A stretch of 64,000 bases of DNA from Paraspadella gotoi (Eukaryota; Chaetognatha). This document shows, piece after piece, positions 44,901 to 55,098 of this stretch. The notes beneath the pieces were generated by a model, which saw only the letters and a program-made list of their open reading frames with translations, was not told the DNA's origin and did no database searches. The translations under genes and the position numbers were made by a program. The first letter of the stretch is position 1. Each line of letters begins with the position of its first letter. Location of the stretch: contig JBJCIZ010000239.1 of the NCBI GenBank assembly GCA_051294375.1, positions 2,617,476-2,681,475 on the forward strand, given 5' to 3'.

Positions 44901-46967
44901 TGGACGCTCTCCATGTACGATCTGAAGTCGCCCACCGATTCTTACGAAAAAGAAAAGCAAAAGCTGAAGAATCAATTACGCATCATCGACGATAATTCGG
45001 ATTTGGCGCCGAACAAAAAGAAAAAGGAAAAAGAAAGATGCAACGCGCTCATGGAGAAGTTGAGCGACGAGGAGAAGAAGCAAGAGGAACACGTGTCGAG
45101 AACCACGAGTTTTCTCCTCAGTCAAAAAGAGAGTTGGTTCGGCGTCTCTAAATCGACCAAGAACGACACCATCACTCAGTTCCTCCAACTCTGCATCTTT
45201 CCTCGTTGCGTCTTCACGCCCAACGACGCCGTCTACTGCGCCCTCTTCATCAAGGCCGTGCACGATCTGAAAACGACCAACTTTTCCACTTTAATTTGCT
45301 TCGACCGTTTGTTCTGCGACGTGACCCTCCCGTTGGCTCAGTGCACCGAGAACGAGGCTTCGCGCTACGGCCGATTCCTCAACGCCATGCTCGAAACGGT
45401 GAAGCACTGGCACGCCGACAAGGAAGTTTACGATAAAGAATGCGTCAATTTCCCCGGGTTCAAGACGGTTTTTCGCAGCGGAGGAAGCAGCGCCAAGGGC
45501 GGATCCGACGCCTCATCGAAAGAGGACCATCTCGACTTTGAAAATTTCCGGCACGTCTGCCACAAGTGGCATTTTAAGATCACCAAGTCCATCATCACTT
45601 GCCTGGAGAGCGGCGATTATCTTTTGATTCGCAATTCTCTGATAATCTTAACGAAAATCGCCTCCTTCTTCCCGCGAATTCAAAATTTGGGACAAGCGTT
45701 GGAAAGACGCGTCGAAAAGCTGCAGAAGGACGAGAAGGAGCGGAGACCGGATTTGTACGTCCTGGCGATCGGCTACGGCGGGATGCTGAAGATGAATAAA
45801 AAGTCGTGGATTCCAGAACACGATTTTCACACCGTCTCGAAAGAAAAAAAAGCCAACGCTTCTTCTTCGTCGACGTCTACCAATTCGATGCTCGGCGTCA
45901 TCGGCGCCCGCAGAGAAGCCGCCCCTGCCAAGACCGAAAAGGCCGTCAAAGCGGACGCCACGCCTACCGAGAAGCCGTCGGAACCAAAACGCCCGGCGGC
46001 GCCGCCTCCGCCTTTGCTGATGAAGAAGGAAAATGGCGCCGTCTCCAGGAAGGAAGAGAAGGAAGGAAAACCGGGTCGCGAGAGCAAAGAGCCCAAGACC
46101 CGCGAAGTGAAAGTCTTGGGCCGCGTCAAGGACCTCCCGAAGACCAACAACAACGGCCTCAAAGTAGAGGATCATCATCTCGACGAAACTGCGAATTCCC
46201 CGCTTCAAATCTCCAAAACCAGTCGGTCATCTCAGTCGCCGATGGATCATCGTCGGGTCGGGCGCGGCAGCAGCGAGGATCATCGCTTCGACGCTTCTGC
46301 AGATTCCAAGATCGCGCACCACGATGTCAAGGAAGATCGACATCGATCTTCTCGTTCCGTCGAGGCCGTCGAGCATCCCGTCGGGCGTGACTCAGCGCCG
46401 GCTCTGTCCAACAGCGATGAGGACGAATCCCCGCAGAACCGTGCCAACAGCCGACGCAGTGTGGAGCAAGACGAAGATGTTGTCAACTCCGGCGGCCACA
46501 AAGACCACAAACGGCGCAAAGTCGAGTCCAAAGGTTCGCACGAGAGCCCCAAGAGCCACAAGAAGGACAAGTTGGTGGGCGGAGCCGATGGGAGCCGGTC
46601 GTCCAAAGCCGCCAAAAGGGGGAGGCGGTCTCCCTCGCTCGATTACGAGACCGAAATCAAAAGGAGCCGCAAGGAAATGGGGGCGACCAATGGGAGCGAT
46701 GTCTCGTCCTCTTCTACCCACAAGGAACGCAAGTTGGAGGAGAAGAAGATCAGGGAGAGAGAACGCAACGCGTTGCTGAGTTCTCGCGAATCGAGTCCCT
46801 CCATCGTTTTGTCCAAGGAGCGGAAGGAGGAGAGGAAGATGCAGCGGGAGCACGACCGTCTCTTGGCGATTTCCGCCGGGAATCCCGTCGAAGATCGGAG
46901 GAAGGTGGAGCCGCTGCTGGCCGACGTTCACAAGAAGTCCAAGCACGACAAACACCGAAGCAAATGA
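41921..46967 (+). CDS. THOC2: THO complex subunit 2
   Basis: Two exons (41921-42225, 42335-46967) give 1645 residues (human 1593). THOC2 is the scaffold of the THO/TREX complex that couples transcription to mRNA export. Homology is clear throughout: '[26 protein letters not shown]', 'YFNLDPNRVLD', 'SSLYRVAALLLQ' type sequence, 'HRYRLYGQWKN' type sequence, 'YIMKRLTKESVKPSGR', 'LGKLSHSNPG', 'QIQKYDNFILPVVDSLKYL', '[22 protein letters not shown]', 'MAGGEMLRQEGGYFAQVRNTKK', 'PNKKKKEKERCNALMEKL', 'TKNDTITQFLQLCIFPRC', 'ENEASRYGRFLNAMLETV'. (Long motifs are quoted in pieces.) The last 350 residues are a Lys/Arg/Ser/Glu-rich RNA-binding tail, as in other animals. The second exon is 4.6 kb without introns. 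Confidence 0.97.
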
Positions 46968-47151
46968 TATTTTGAAAATTCGCGGTTTCAAATTTGTAGT
47001 TATGTACATTTTTTTTTCTTTCGCACGAGAATTTGTCGTCAGTTAATCTTTCCCGTGAAGTATGCGTTTGATTCATGTTACAAAGTTCCTCTTAAATCTT
47101 AAGCTTTTGTTTCAGACAATGTAAGAAATATTACAGTGAGGAAAACGCTGT
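46968..47151. other. Spacer THOC2 - unknown charged-protein gene
   Basis: AT-rich. TTTTGTTTCAG ends near 47115 and is a possible 5' acceptor for the next gene. Confidence 0.35.
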
Positions 47152-48318
47152 ATGATAGAACCCATAAAATTTTTCGATCTAATTACCAGTATTTCTTTTT
47201 CAATTTTTTCCCTTATTTTAAACAGTTTTGATTGACGAAATTCAAGTTATCGGAGCATGATATTGTAAATGGTAGACCAAAAGGGACGGATAAAAACACT
47301 TGCAAAAAGCAGTTGCTTTACTTTTTCAAAGAGACTTGCGTGCCGGCACCACCCGTCAGAAGCAAAAGAATTTTTCTGAAATTCATTGCGTGAATTGGTA
47401 CTTTTTCAGTCTCCTGGTTTTCAAAAAATGCGCCGGAATTATTTTCGCCGCCACCGAATCCAAAACCTTGGCGGGCCAGAAATGAAAGAGCCATTTATCC
47501 AACAAAGAATGGCGCTAAAAATAATTTCAACGTCTCTCATTCCAAGAAATCTGAAAAAAAGAAGAAGTGAGTCACTGTTTAACCGTAGAAATATGTAATT
47601 TGTCCTTTTTACATACTACATAGTTTTAAATCGTCCAATTTAACCCTTTTTTTTTCAGAAAACCACGAAAGGCGTACAATCCAGTGAAGGATCCCATGTT
47701 CAAGGAATTGCCCGTCCGTTCAGCCTCCGACGTCGTTCTCGTCTCGGACGACTTCAGCCTGGAAACGATCTACGAAAGCGAAGAAGAAGCGGACGAGGAG
47801 GCGGCCGACCAACGCATTCTTCCCCGCGGAAACGAGCAGGAGGTCTACCGTAACGTGGCCGAGCGGGAGATGCGCAAGCGCGTGGCCACGCAACTCAGCA
47901 ACGAAGAGAAGATGCAGCAAGAGATGAGAAGGATGCGGCAGATGGAGAGGTAAACTGGTTTCGCTTCCTTTTTCTCCTATGATGACATGACCATGACATG
48001 ACACACGTATTATTGGTTAAGTCTTAAGACCATCCCTTTGGCTCTTCTAGAATGAACGCCGACGAAACGGACAAAGGCCCAACAACGGTCGACGAATCTT
48101 CCGAAAAATTTGAAAGACAAAAGTCGAAGGCGGCTTGGCCTGGGATGGATTTCGCTTTCAAGATCGCCCAGGAGAATGCTCAGAGAAACCAGGAGCGTCG
48201 AGGATCTCGTTTCTACCGAGGTTTTGATCCGACTAAAGTCTTTAGCGTTACCAACCGAGAACATATCCAATCGAAAGAAAAGGAAGAAGAACACTTTTTT
48301 CATTTCAATCCACGTTGA
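47152..48318 (+). CDS. Unknown charged helical protein (about 250 aa)
   Basis: The model is 47152-47188, 47410-47566, 47659-47949, 48051-48318, in frame throughout. Exons 2-4 are well supported by splice sites (ctttttcag|TC, AAGAA|gtgagt, ttttttcag|AA, GAGAG|gtaaac, ttctag|AATG). The first mini-exon is a guess that supplies an in-frame ATG with a matching phase. Exon 2 has 'FSPPPNPKPWRARNERAIYPTKNG' (quoted loosely) and a Lys run. Exon 3 is acidic then coiled (FSLETIYESEEEADEE; EREMRKRVATQLSNEEKMQQEMRRMRQ). Exon 4 ends with 'FYRGFDPTKVFSVTNREHI'. I do not recognise a family. The composition resembles small axonemal or splicing-associated proteins, but this is not evidence of function. Confidence 0.6.
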
Positions 48319-48419
48319 GATAAATCTGTAGATCTGATTATTAATTAAAAGCGTCAGTTTTGATTACAGTTATGCTATTATATACCTATTTTTGCTTTAG
48401 TAGTAATTCTAAAACGAAA
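48319..48419 (+). promoter_or_regulatory. 101-bp spacer with acceptor 19 nt before RNASEK ATG
   Basis: TATATACCTATTTTTGCTTTAG ends at 48400, and the ATG is at 48420. This is the same layout as the spacers at 39126 and 40985. 'TTAATTAAAAG' near 48340 is the nearest thing to a poly(A) signal. Confidence 0.5.
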
Positions 48420-48722
48420 ATGGCTTGTTGCGGACCGAAACTGTCTTTGTGCGGCTTGATCATCGGAGTGTGGGGAGTGATCATGTTGCTCTTCCTGGCG
48501 CTCTTCTTCCGCTTGCACAGTCCGGCCCTCTCCGAGGATATACCGAAACTTGAAGAAAAGGACCGAGATCAGGGCGAGGAGCACATGAAAAAGGTCATAT
48601 TTCAAAACTTCGATCAAACTTCTAACAACTGTCTCGTTGCCGCGGGATTTTACGTGGTTATCGCTCTGATCTCTGGGATCAACTACAAAATCATTTCCAC
48701 GAAGGGCACGACCGCGACTTAG
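48420..48722 (+). CDS. RNASEK: Ribonuclease kappa
   Basis: A single exon of 100 residues, close to the family's usual 95-100. 'MACCGPKLSLCGLIIGVWGVIML' (quoted in part) begins transmembrane helix 1, matching '[22 protein letters not shown]' of human RNASEK. An extracytoplasmic loop with 'FRLHSPALSEDIP' follows, then 'SNNCLVAAGFYVVIALIS' as helix 2. RNase kappa is a two-pass membrane protein associated with V-ATPase and needed for endosomal uptake; early reports gave it endoribonuclease activity. The upstream gene ends 101 bp before its ATG. Confidence 0.93.
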   Translation: MACCGPKLSLCGLIIGVWGVIMLLFLALFFRLHSPALSEDIPKLEEKDRDQGEEHMKKVIFQNFDQTSNNCLVAAGFYVVIALISGINYKIISTKGTTAT

Positions 48723-49076
48723 ATGATCTCGACGCCAATCTCCGGCGCGAACCTTAGACACTCTATCATCTGCGAAATCTTCCGGGGAATTTTTAATTTT
48801 TCGTCACTTTTTTTTCTCTGGTTCCTCTTTTAGTGGTGATTGTCCTATTCTGTGTATAACCTGGTACGTACGTATTACTTCCGACTAATCCTACTCGATG
48901 TGATGGAAGTTGGTTTAGTTCTTATCAATGCTATGATTTTTTTAAAAATAATTTATCATTATTAACCTTTGATATTAAACATAATCTGTGAACTGTGAAC
49001 TAATTTATTTCTTTATATTCTCCTCAAACTTTGTGTATCTTTGATCGGTAGATTAAAAACTAATAAAAAAAATACC
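48723..49076. other. Intergenic spacer RNASEK - BTB gene
   Basis: About 350 bp, AT-rich, with no coding region. 'GATATTAAACATAA' near 48970 is a weak poly(A) candidate. Confidence 0.35.
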
Positions 49077-51261
49077 ATGGAGGAATTCTATCAGCATCTG
49101 AATAAATTCCGCCAAGAGGGCAATTTCTGCGACGTGAATCTGTGGGCCAAATTCGCAAATAATTCGGAAAACGTGATGGGTCCTTTCCCGGCGCACAAGG
49201 TCATCCTGGCAGCCAGTTGTCCGACTCTTTCCAGCATCATGACCTCGCAGAACATCGCCTTGGACGCGGCCGACAGCGAGACCTTGCCCGTGCTCCTCGC
49301 TTGGGTCTACGGGCAGAGGAAGAAAGCCACGGATTTGATCAAATCGAGCGGAGTTTTAAAGCGAGTCCTCTACTTGGCCAGGTGTCTCGGAATGCGTCCT
49401 TTTACCTCTTATTTGGAAAAGTTGGAATGCTCGCTTTTGCCCAATCAGACAGTAGCCGCCACGGCCAATGCATTGAGCCAGGCTTTGGAAACGACACCCA
49501 TCTCAATGTCGGTGGAGGACTTCAAGGTGAGAAATCTTTTGAAAAATTAAAGCAAAATATTTTTTAAGGATTGTTAAGATATACAGTACCATTGTAAAAT
49601 TTTAGGAACATCGAAAGAAGGAATTAAACGGGGACATTTCTCCCTCACCGAATGATCATCAGGACGACGAAGACAACGGCGACGCCAATGACGCTTATCA
49701 AGATTCCACTCCTGGAGCGCGGCGCCCGGGCGTCGGCCGAATCAAATCCTCGCCAAATTCGCTTAATGATTCATCTTCTAATCAAAGGAACAACAACAAC
49801 AACATCGTCGCTTCTCCATCCACGAGCCAGAAACGTGCGAAGAACTCTCCCAGTAAATCGTCAGAGACGAGCACCTCTTCTACCGCCTCCACCTCTGCCT
49901 CCACTGTCTGGTCGGTCTCGGCCTCAACTTCGGCCTCAACTTCGGCCTCAACCTCGGCTTCAACCTCGGCCTCGGCCTCAGCCTCAACCTCGGCCTCAGC
50001 CTCAACCTCGGCCTCAACCACGGCCTCAACCACGGCCTCAACCACTGGTCTCTCCAAGGAAGAATCCCAAGCGGCGACGACCGATGGAATCTCCGCTCGT
50101 CCAGCAGAGGCCAATAGACCCAAGAGAAAATTCCCCTCTGGCAAGAAATCACCCACGACCAAGATGAATTCCGAGGTGACCGACTCGGAACCGGCCAACG
50201 AAGCTGCTGCCGGCGCCGAAGCCGCGGAATCCGACGCCGCTGCGGCGGAGGATAAATCAAAGGCTAACGACGACGCGTGGACGCCCGCCCAAGGGAGGCG
50301 CCGGCGTTCGAGGGTCGACTTGGAGACGCCCCCGATCAAGAAGACGAGGAACGTGACCGCGAAGCCCACGGTCGTCGAGGACAACGTCCCTGAGCTCGAG
50401 GACAAGGAGAAGAAGGAAAAAGTCGTCAAGGACAAAGAATCGTCGACAACTCCGGAGGATCGCGGAGGCAGAACGTCGCGTCAGTCGATCGGAATGACGG
50501 AGAGGTCGAAATCGGGCGAGAAGGAAAAACCCACGGCTTCGGTTTCCACGCCGCAATCGCCGGCCTCCTCGGCTTCTTCCGAAGAGACGGAAAAGTTAAA
50601 GATTCCCAAGGATATTGTGCGCATCCCTTTCAAAGAGGTCGAGCAGGCTAAGTCTACGATGACGTGCTACTGTCACATTTGCGGCAAGATGCGGTTGGGT
50701 AATCAGCTGGGGTCTCACTACGAAAAGAGTCACGAGTTGAAACTGAACGAGAAAACGCCCATCATCTGCTTGGTTCAATCGGCCGAGGATTTTCTTCAAA
50801 AGTGCAAGTGGGTCATGCTCAAGGATTTGACGGCCGATATGTGCCCCGATCTCGTCTGCGGCGTCTGTTATCTCAATAAGAGTGGGAAGAAGAATCTCTT
50901 CAAACACCTTAAGGAAAAGCACGACATAGAGGTGGACGAGAATGACCCAGAGTACGAGATACTCGTCGAGAAGAAAATGTGGGAGCTTGACATGGACGCG
51001 GTGGCGGAGAAGGAAGCGCCGCAGGCCGAGACGCAGACCCATTGGCTGGCCTACTCCGAAGCACCGAGCCTTGGGTCTTATCAGTGCCACGAATGCGATA
51101 AGCCCATCACCAATAAAAAGTCTCTCAAACAGCATTTGCTCTCTTCGCATGAGATTGAATTGGCGGAGGAGAAGGACAAGATTATGCAGGTCACACATCA
51201 CCGTGAGTCCTCCAGGAAGAGGAGGTCCACCCTCGCCGGAAGGTCGGATTATGTCAGTTGA
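49077..51261 (+). CDS. BTB/POZ and C2H2 zinc-finger protein (701 aa)
   Basis: Two exons (49077-49526, 49606-51261). Residues 1-125 are a BTB/POZ dimerisation domain ('FYQHLNKFRQEGNFCDVNLWA', 'FPAHKVILAASCPTLSSIM', 'ETLPVLLAWVYG'; first motif quoted loosely). Residues about 250-300 are a Ser/Ala/Thr minisatellite. A basic and acidic disordered region follows. Near the C-terminus are three zinc-finger-like motifs: CYCHICGKMRLGNQLGSHYEKSH, LVCGVCYLNKSGKKNLFKHLKEKH and YQCHECDKPITNKKSLKQHLLSSH (first two quoted in approximate form). BTB-ZF proteins are usually nuclear repressors. The specific orthologue is not recognised. A donor-like GTGAGT at about 51204 leaves open an alternative C-terminus. 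Confidence 0.82.
49905..50050 (+). repeat. Coding minisatellite encoding (Ser-Ala-Thr)-rich tract
   Basis: Tandem 6- and 12-bp units of the type TCGGCCTCAACC within exon 2 of the BTB gene, giving alternating SAST/SASA residues. The opposite strand reads as Glu-Val-Glu-Ala repeats, which is a by-product. Confidence 0.85.
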
Positions 51262-53000
51262 AACGGTATATTATCGAGCCATAATGTATAATGTTTAGAT
51301 ATTTTTAGTGTTTTTCTTATTTGAAATATCCTGCTTTGCCAAAACACTTTCTCCAACTCTGGTTTGAGTACTGAAATTATGTTTAAAAGTGCAGTAAAAT
51401 GCGATCGGATGGCTTTCTGAGTGAAAAAGAGCTTGTGTACGCTGTAGAATTATTACATGTACAGTGCTGTGCAAAAAAAAAGAGGACACTCTTAAATCCT
51501 AAATAGCGCGCATTTTATGCATGTATTCCAAAAATTTTAATTGGTCAATTTTTTTAAATGGAATTTATATGTATAAGTTTTAAAAAAGTCGGTCCAGCCA
51601 TTCAAAAACTATAACAACCAAAAGACAAGTGGTCAAAAAATGGGGGGGAAAAACATTTTTGAAGATCTGAAAAAAACCGAGGATGCCGTTCAGCCTTGAT
51701 TTTTGGGCCTTGCATCATGTAAGAGGAATACATTGGTGTAATTAGACCGATTTTATTTTAACTTACACATGAGATATGGTACCCTAAACAGAAGAGGTTA
51801 AAATATGTAAATTTTTCTCTGCTTTGTTTGAGTAGCTACTTTTAAAAAATCATTGCTTACAAATGGATTGTTAAATTTGAACCAAATTTCAACTAATGGT
51901 TCCTTTTTCCATAAAGTTTATTGATCCATAATATTTTTTATAATAAAAGAATCTAAAAATATTTTGGAAATGTTTTAGGGTGTCCTCTTTTTTTTTGCAC
52001 AGGTCTGTATATCGTCTTCTGTGATGGTTGACGTGCTGAACAATCATTGTTAGGGCGAATCAACTTTCCTCAAATGTGCTACGCAGATGAGAAAGCCGTA
52101 TGTTTAAACCTTATTATCTTCATTTTGCGCTTTGTTGTTCTGTCGGTCGGCCAATGTTTTTCACCAGGTAATTTGACATCTTATTATGTATAAAGTTAGA
52201 TGAAAAAAATTTCAATCCGTAAAATTATTGATCGATCGCTTAACCTCATGCCATGGGTCTTGGTGGCCGAGTACTACTACTGTTGTCGTGGTTATCCAAG
52301 TAACTACTCGCTTTGACTGGGGACCGTCAATATTGACCCAGAACGGTTAGTGTGTCACCCTGCTAGGCTATATGGAAGAGCCTGAGAGAAGTCGGTGGTT
52401 TGTCGGTTCTGCTGCCTTTGAAACAATAATTGGTTGGTATCGCGACATTGCTTTTTGAACATTCTATTTTTTTTTTATATTTTGAAACAGTTTTGTCCTT
52501 TGAGTTTGTTCTTCAATGTGTCTGTAATCTCTATTAAATATTAATTTTTTTGTTTATTTTTAATTTCCAAAGATTATTACAAACAATGATATAACATGGT
52601 GTTAATGTCAAGAATATTTCAATTTAAAAACCTTTAGTTTGTCAAATTTTATTTTGATTTGAAAGCATGTAAGTTTGTTACTTTCCTTGATTTATCCAAA
52701 TTGATTCTGAATTTTAATTGCCAAAGCCACTTGTTTCACTTGTTTCACACTGATTAGTAATCAATAATTATCTAATTAAATGACGAAAACTATTACATTT
52801 AGCATTTATTTACATTTATGTAATTAGTTTTATTGATGAGTTGTCAGTACTCGTTTCCTCAGCTAAAAAAAAAAGAAAATTCCTGATAAATCGTCATTGA
52901 CGATAAATTTTCTTATGACATTATACTATGTCCTTTTTCTGATGGCATTTGAAAAAAAAACCTTGATTTCAACAGGTTTTTTTTTATTTCGGAGTTTAAG
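51262..53000. other. Intergenic region with MITE
   Basis: About 1.7 kb without a supported gene. It contains the Tc1/mariner-like MITE (51460-52009). A GC-richer patch near 52240-52400 resembles no known gene; it has a TGGTGGCCGAGT box-A-like string but no B box. The rest is AT-rich. A T run sits just upstream of the CPE ATG. Confidence 0.5.
51460..52009. mobile_element. Tc1/mariner-type miniature inverted-repeat element (MITE)
   Basis: Flanked by TA at both ends (51460-51461 and 52008-52009). The left end CAGTGCTGTGCAAAAAAAAA then GAGGACACTC and the right end GGGTGTCCTC then TTTTTTTTTGCACAGGTCTG are inverted repeats of about 30 bp with about 3 mismatches. The CAGTGCTGTGCAAAA-type terminus and TA target duplication are typical of Tc1-like elements. 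The 490-bp interior has no transposase reading frame, so it is non-autonomous. Confidence 0.88.
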
Positions 53001-54443
53001 ATGGGTACCAACTTACTCAGACCTCGAATAACATTTCTTTTCTCTCTCTTCCTCCTTTTCGTGGGTCGATGTCTATCTTTCGAATACGTTCACCACGACC
53101 AACGAGCTATGGTTAAGATCCTCCGCCGGACCCACGCCAAATGTCCAGAGATCACTCACCTCTTTTCCTTGTCGGAGCTCTCCGTCAAGAACTGCACATT
53201 GGCAGGCATAGTTTTCGGCAAGAATGCCTCGGTTCACGTCCCGGGGATTCCCGAGTTCAAGTACATTGGAAACATGCACGGGAATGAAGTGGTGGGTCGC
53301 GAGGTGCTGCTTGCTCTCATCTACGACATGTGCTTGCGAAAGGATGAACCGGATATCGCCAAGCTCATCGCCGAAACGAGGATCCACATTTTGCCGACGA
53401 TGAATCCCGACGGGTACGCGAAAGCGGCGGCGCGCAACGGCGGCGGCTGGCTGACGGGTCGCGCTAACGCCAAGGATAAAGATCTCAACCGAGATTTCCC
53501 CGATCTGAACAAGAAGATTTATCGGAAAGAGCCCATTACCTCGGAGGATTTGAGCACGAAAGGCCGTCAACCGGAAACGCGAGCCATTATGCAATGGATC
53601 TTAGGGCAGGGGGCGCCGCCTTTCGTGCTCAGCGCCAACCTGCACGGCGGTGATTTGGTAGCCAATTATCCGTATGACGAAAGCGTGGACGGTAAAGCGC
53701 ACGAGTACACTAAATGCCCCGACGACAAGTTGTTCAAGCACTTGGCGCAGCAATACTCGGAACCTCACCCCGTCATGTCCAAAGAACACGATCCATGCGA
53801 TAAAGGCGGCAAAGATTTTGGAGAGGACGATGGAATTACAAACGGCGCCGACTGGTACTCTCTCTCTGGCGGTGAGTGTTCCTTTATTTTTTTCAACTAT
53901 TCTTTATATTTAAATTATATTTAAATTAAATTTTAATATAATTCGATTTGACTCATAGGCATGCAGGACTTTAACTACTTGGCTTCCAACTGTTTCGAGA
54001 TCACCCTGGAGTTGGGTTGCGTGAAATTCCCTGATGCGTCCAAGTTGAAAGGCTTATGGGATGACAACCGCGCCTCTCTTTACAATTACATGTGGCAAGT
54101 TCATCTTGGAGTGAAAGGCTTTGTCACTGACACCGACACTCTTCCCGTCAGCGGCGCCGCCATAGAAGTTCGCGACAAGAAAGGCGGTCTCATTCAGCAC
54201 GACGTCTTCACCGGCCAAGAGGGCGATTACTACCGCCTTCTTCTTCCCGGAGATTACATGGTCACCGTTTTCTCCCGGGGTTACAAAAATCAAACCAAGC
54301 CAGTGACGGTGAAGAATCATTACCATACGCCCGCCGTGGTGCTGAATTTCACGTTGCAGGAAGGCGGATGGTCGAGCCAAAGGTCGGCGCGAAAGTTTTA
54401 CGACTTCGAGGAAGAGCTGGAACGACTTCTCGATTCCCAGTGA
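53001..54443 (+). CDS. CPE: Carboxypeptidase E-like regulatory metallocarboxypeptidase (M14B)
   Basis: Two exons (53001-53871, 53959-54443) give 451 residues. A signal peptide occupies about residues 1-26 (hydrophobic FLFSLFLLFVGRCLS). Zinc ligands lie in 'GNMHGNEVVGRE' (H, E near 93-96) and 'SANLHGGDLVANYPYDE' (H near 214). The substrate carboxylate-binding Asn-Arg is in 'DLNRDFPD', and the catalytic Glu in 'CFEITLELGC' near 307. All active-site residues are present. '[20 protein letters not shown]' spans the splice. A transthyretin-like domain follows (VKGFVTD, GDYYRLLLPGDYMVTVFSRGY). The acidic C-terminal helix FEEELERLL resembles the CPE membrane-binding tail. CPE trims basic residues from peptide hormone precursors in secretory granules. 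CPE is favoured over CPM/CPN by the DLNRxFPDLNKKIY and tail features. Confidence 0.88.
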
Positions 54444-55098
54444 TGATCTGATTGACGGAACGGATTACTGCCCACGGAACTTGTTGCCAATAGCTAATGA
54501 TTAGAAACTACTTTCCAGTATTCTTTCATTGATTTTTTTCCCCATTATTTTTACCGACGATTCTAGTCCTTTTTCTTTTATTGTGCGTTTTTTCTCGCCT
54601 TTTAACTACTAATCAGACATTATTTATTTTGTAATAAATAAGATGGAATCTTAGCGGAGCTATTTTTGTAAAGAAGTTGTTTTTAGAATTATGAATCTCT
54701 TTTGGGTTTTTTTTCCGTTTTCGCGGCTGGTCCGTGAATTTTACTCTTTCTCACGACAATCAAAAAAATTACAAGTAATATTAGTGCTACATAAATGCGT
54801 AAATAATTTTGCTACACTTATTCAACTTGAATTCAGAAAATTACTGAAAAGCTTTTATTTATATGTTTAAAGTACCTATGCGAATACTCTACCGTATACG
54901 TATTATTTTATCATTTTACTTTGATTTGCTTTATAAATAGTAGTTTCTAATGCATGAGTTCTTATGGTGAAGGATATTTATTTTCGAAATTTGTAATAGC
55001 TTTAACTACCGTAAAGAATTATGGGAAAACTTATCTTTTTTAATACCAGTGAGATTTTTCATTGAAATTCAATCTTTCAGATTTTTAAACCTAAAGAA
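54444..55098. other. Intergenic spacer CPE - GTPBP10
   Basis: About 650 bp, AT-rich. AATAAA-like GTAATAAATAAG near 54632 is a likely CPE poly(A) signal. TTCAATCTTTCAG ends at 55080, 18 nt before the next ATG. No coding region. Confidence 0.45.

Noticed and set aside
46392-47009. Minus-strand frame of about 205 codons over the THOC2 tail
   Set aside because: Antisense of a GC-rich basic tail; no start context, domain or splice evidence.
49782-50435. Minus-strand frame with long Glu-Val-Glu-Ala repeats
   Set aside because: Produced by the Ser-Ala-Thr minisatellite read backwards; the + strand frame is continuous with the BTB and zinc-finger domains.
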